From an uncultured Clostridia bacterium (lineage in GTDB: Bacteria > Bacillota > Clostridia > Oscillospirales > Ruminococcaceae), in the NCBI GenBank assembly GCA_947168885.1, contig CAMVNQ010000014.1, positions 30,571-94,570 of the forward strand: 64,000 nt of DNA, given 5' to 3'. Shown piece after piece: positions 63,020 through 64,000 of this stretch (the stretch's first letter is position 1; every line of letters begins with the position of its first letter). The translations under genes and the position numbers were made by a program. A model generated the notes under the pieces. That model did no database searches, was not told the origin of the DNA, and saw only the letters and a list, made by a program, of their open reading frames with translations.

Positions 63020-63046
63020 AACTTTTGTTTCCTTTCAATATATTGC

Positions 63047-63092
63047 TGAAAAACAAAGAGCGCCGGCGGAGACCAATGTCCCCTGCCGGCGC
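63047..63092 (-). terminator. Terminator-like hairpin in the glnN leader
   Basis: On the minus strand GCGCCGGC-A-GGGGAC-ATTG-GTCTCC-GCCGGCGC forms a 14-base stem with one bulged A and is followed by TCTTTGTTTTTC. It starts about 15 bases after the predicted transcription start and lies upstream of the ribosome site. Confidence 0.75.
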
Positions 63093-63113
63093 CCTTGCCG
63101 TTCCACAATTCGT

Positions 63114-63142
63114 ATTATAGCACATAGTCATTCGTTTGTCAA
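63114..63142 (-). promoter_or_regulatory. Full-consensus promoter of glnN-purF
   Basis: Minus-strand TTGACA and TATAAT have a 17-base spacer. The AT-rich intergenic DNA to 63388 holds no other feature beyond two TTTCTTGCATT copies (near 63167 and 63374). Confidence 0.87.
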
Positions 63143-63388
63143 TAGGTTTTTGCAATTTATTTTAATTTTTCTTGCATTATTTTGAAAATGTCAATACTAT
63201 TATAAAAACAGCGACAAGTCTTTATAAAACGCATTTGCCGTCGTTTTCAAAAATTTCTGCAAATCTGTTTTTCACCTCATTATGAAATACGTATTGTGAC
63301 AATTATGCAAAATCAGCATCCGCAATTGTTAAATTTATAGCAACTAAACAAATATTGCAAGTTTTCGTTTCTTTTCTTGCATTTTCGC

Positions 63389-63417
63389 TTGACGCGAGCT
63401 TTAAAGTGTGATATTAT
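63389..63417 (+). promoter_or_regulatory. Sigma-A-type promoter of the amidotransferase gene
   Basis: TTGACG and TATTAT have a 17-base spacer, 40 bases upstream of the ATG at 63457. Confidence 0.75.
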
Positions 63418-63456
63418 TACAGCATTGAAACAAACGGCATTCGGAGGTTTTAGACT

Positions 63457-64000
63457 ATGAACTTTAAAGAAGGAGAAGTCCGCATTCCTGCAGGCTGCGC
63501 GATCTCAGGTTTCATAAACCGCAGTGGAAAGCGTGTAAGCGGTGCAGATATCGTAAAAAGCATTTCGTATATGCATGACCGCTCAAACGGTCTGGGCGGC
63601 GGATTTGCGGGTTACGGTATCTATCCGGAGTACAAGGAACACTATGCATTCCACGTTTTCTACGATACCACCGAGGCGCGCGTCAGGACCGAGGAGTTTC
63701 TCGACCGCCACTTCGACATAATCAACCTTTCGCGTATTCCTATACGGCATATCCCCGAGATAAAGGATGAGCCGCTGATATGGCGATATTTCCTTGATCC
63801 CCGTCCTACCAAACTTGCATCTTCACAGCTTGACGAAAAGGAGTTCACAGTCAAGTGCGTCATAAAGATCAACACCCAGTTCGACGGAGCATATGTCTTT
63901 TCCTGCGGGAAAAACATGGGCGTGTTCAAGGCGGTAGGCTATCCGGAGGATGTCGGACGCTTTTACAGGCTCGACGAGTACGAAGGCTACGCGTGGACGG
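63457..64000 (+). CDS. Class II glutamine amidotransferase, glutamate synthase GATase-like (partial)
   Basis: The first 181 codons of a gene running off the window are visible. After a 13-residue propeptide comes the predicted nucleophile Cys14 (GCAISGFINRSGKRV). The segments SISYMHDRSNGLGGGFAGYG and KEHYAFHVFYD resemble the N-terminal amidotransferase units of split glutamate synthases (GlxB/GltB domain 1). With glnN divergent next to it, this suggests a GS-GOGAT-type region. GGAGGTTTTAGACT precedes the ATG. Confidence 0.8.
   Translation, partial: MNFKEGEVRIPAGCAISGFINRSGKRVSGADIVKSISYMHDRSNGLGGGFAGYGIYPEYKEHYAFHVFYDTTEARVRTEEFLDRHFDIINLSRIPIRHIPEIKDEPLIWRYFLDPRPTKLASSQLDEKEFTVKCVIKINTQFDGAYVFSCGKNMGVFKAVGYPEDVGRFYRLDEYEGYAWT

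Overview
The window looks like a chromosomal segment from a spore-forming, saccharolytic, anaerobic Clostridia, most likely a gut Oscillospiraceae/Ruminococcaceae member (a Ruminococcus or [Eubacterium] siraeum type). This is inferred from gene content, not from a marker gene. The evidence is a cotJABC spore-coat operon, type III glutamine synthetase (glnN), an Amt-GlnK fusion, a GH8 oligoxylanase, acetolactate decarboxylase, fibronectin-III surface proteins, a hydrogenase-like Fe-S sensor, near-consensus sigma-A promoters (TTGACA-N17-TATAAT) and strong AGGAGG ribosome sites. No rRNA, tRNA or CRISPR array was seen.

Layout. 0-2 kb: an OmpR/BceS-type two-component pair. 2-9 kb: two paralogous secreted proteins (beta-helix, Ig-like, Pro-Thr linker, shared C-terminal domain, two FN3), the second with a frameshift in a G6 run. 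9-15 kb: small operons, an AAA/DUF4143 ATPase, a RelB/RelE-type toxin-antitoxin pair with a palindromic operator, an AT-rich two-gene cassette of unknown function and a structured-RNA-like leader. 15-18 kb: a broken M23 peptidase gene and gene-poor DNA. 18-25.5 kb: a plus-strand run holding a methyltransferase-STAS fusion, a lipoprotein prephenate dehydratase, a frameshifted PAP2 phosphatase, a STAS-kinase fusion, alsD and a PreA-like enzyme. 22.6-28.1 kb also holds much gene debris: an internally deleted transporter gene carrying a MITE, a kinase fragment, a serine hydrolase/histidine kinase chimera, a vapC stub and a cotJC fragment. An intact VbhA-Fic module lies within it.

28-46 kb: a 2-hydroxycarboxylate transporter; a [FeFe]-hydrogenase-like/GGDEF fusion; cotJABC; a LacI-type sensor fused to a PP2C phosphatase whose leader is a second MITE copy; surE; a PaaK-like ligase; GH8; a second PAP2/STAS-kinase pair; and an Fe3+-type ABC transporter. 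46-57 kb: an apparent four-gene signalling operon made of a histidine kinase without its phospho-acceptor His, a hybrid kinase with the same sensory architecture, a double-receiver protein, and an amino-acid-type permease fused to serial binding-protein lobes in permuted order. 57-64 kb: a nitrogen-assimilation block with amt-glnK, purF, glnN and, divergently, the start of a glutamine-amidotransferase (GltB/GlxB-like) gene.

Two themes stand out. The first is partner-switching-like signalling: three STAS-fused enzymes and one sensor-PP2C phosphatase, with the STAS-kinase paired twice with a PAP2 membrane phosphatase in the same gene order. The second is unusual sensor fusions: hydrogenase-like to GGDEF, and the pseudokinase/hybrid kinase/permuted receptor-permease operon. 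A 158-bp MITE with 4-bp target duplications is present twice, once keeping a host reading frame open and once just downstream of a promoter.
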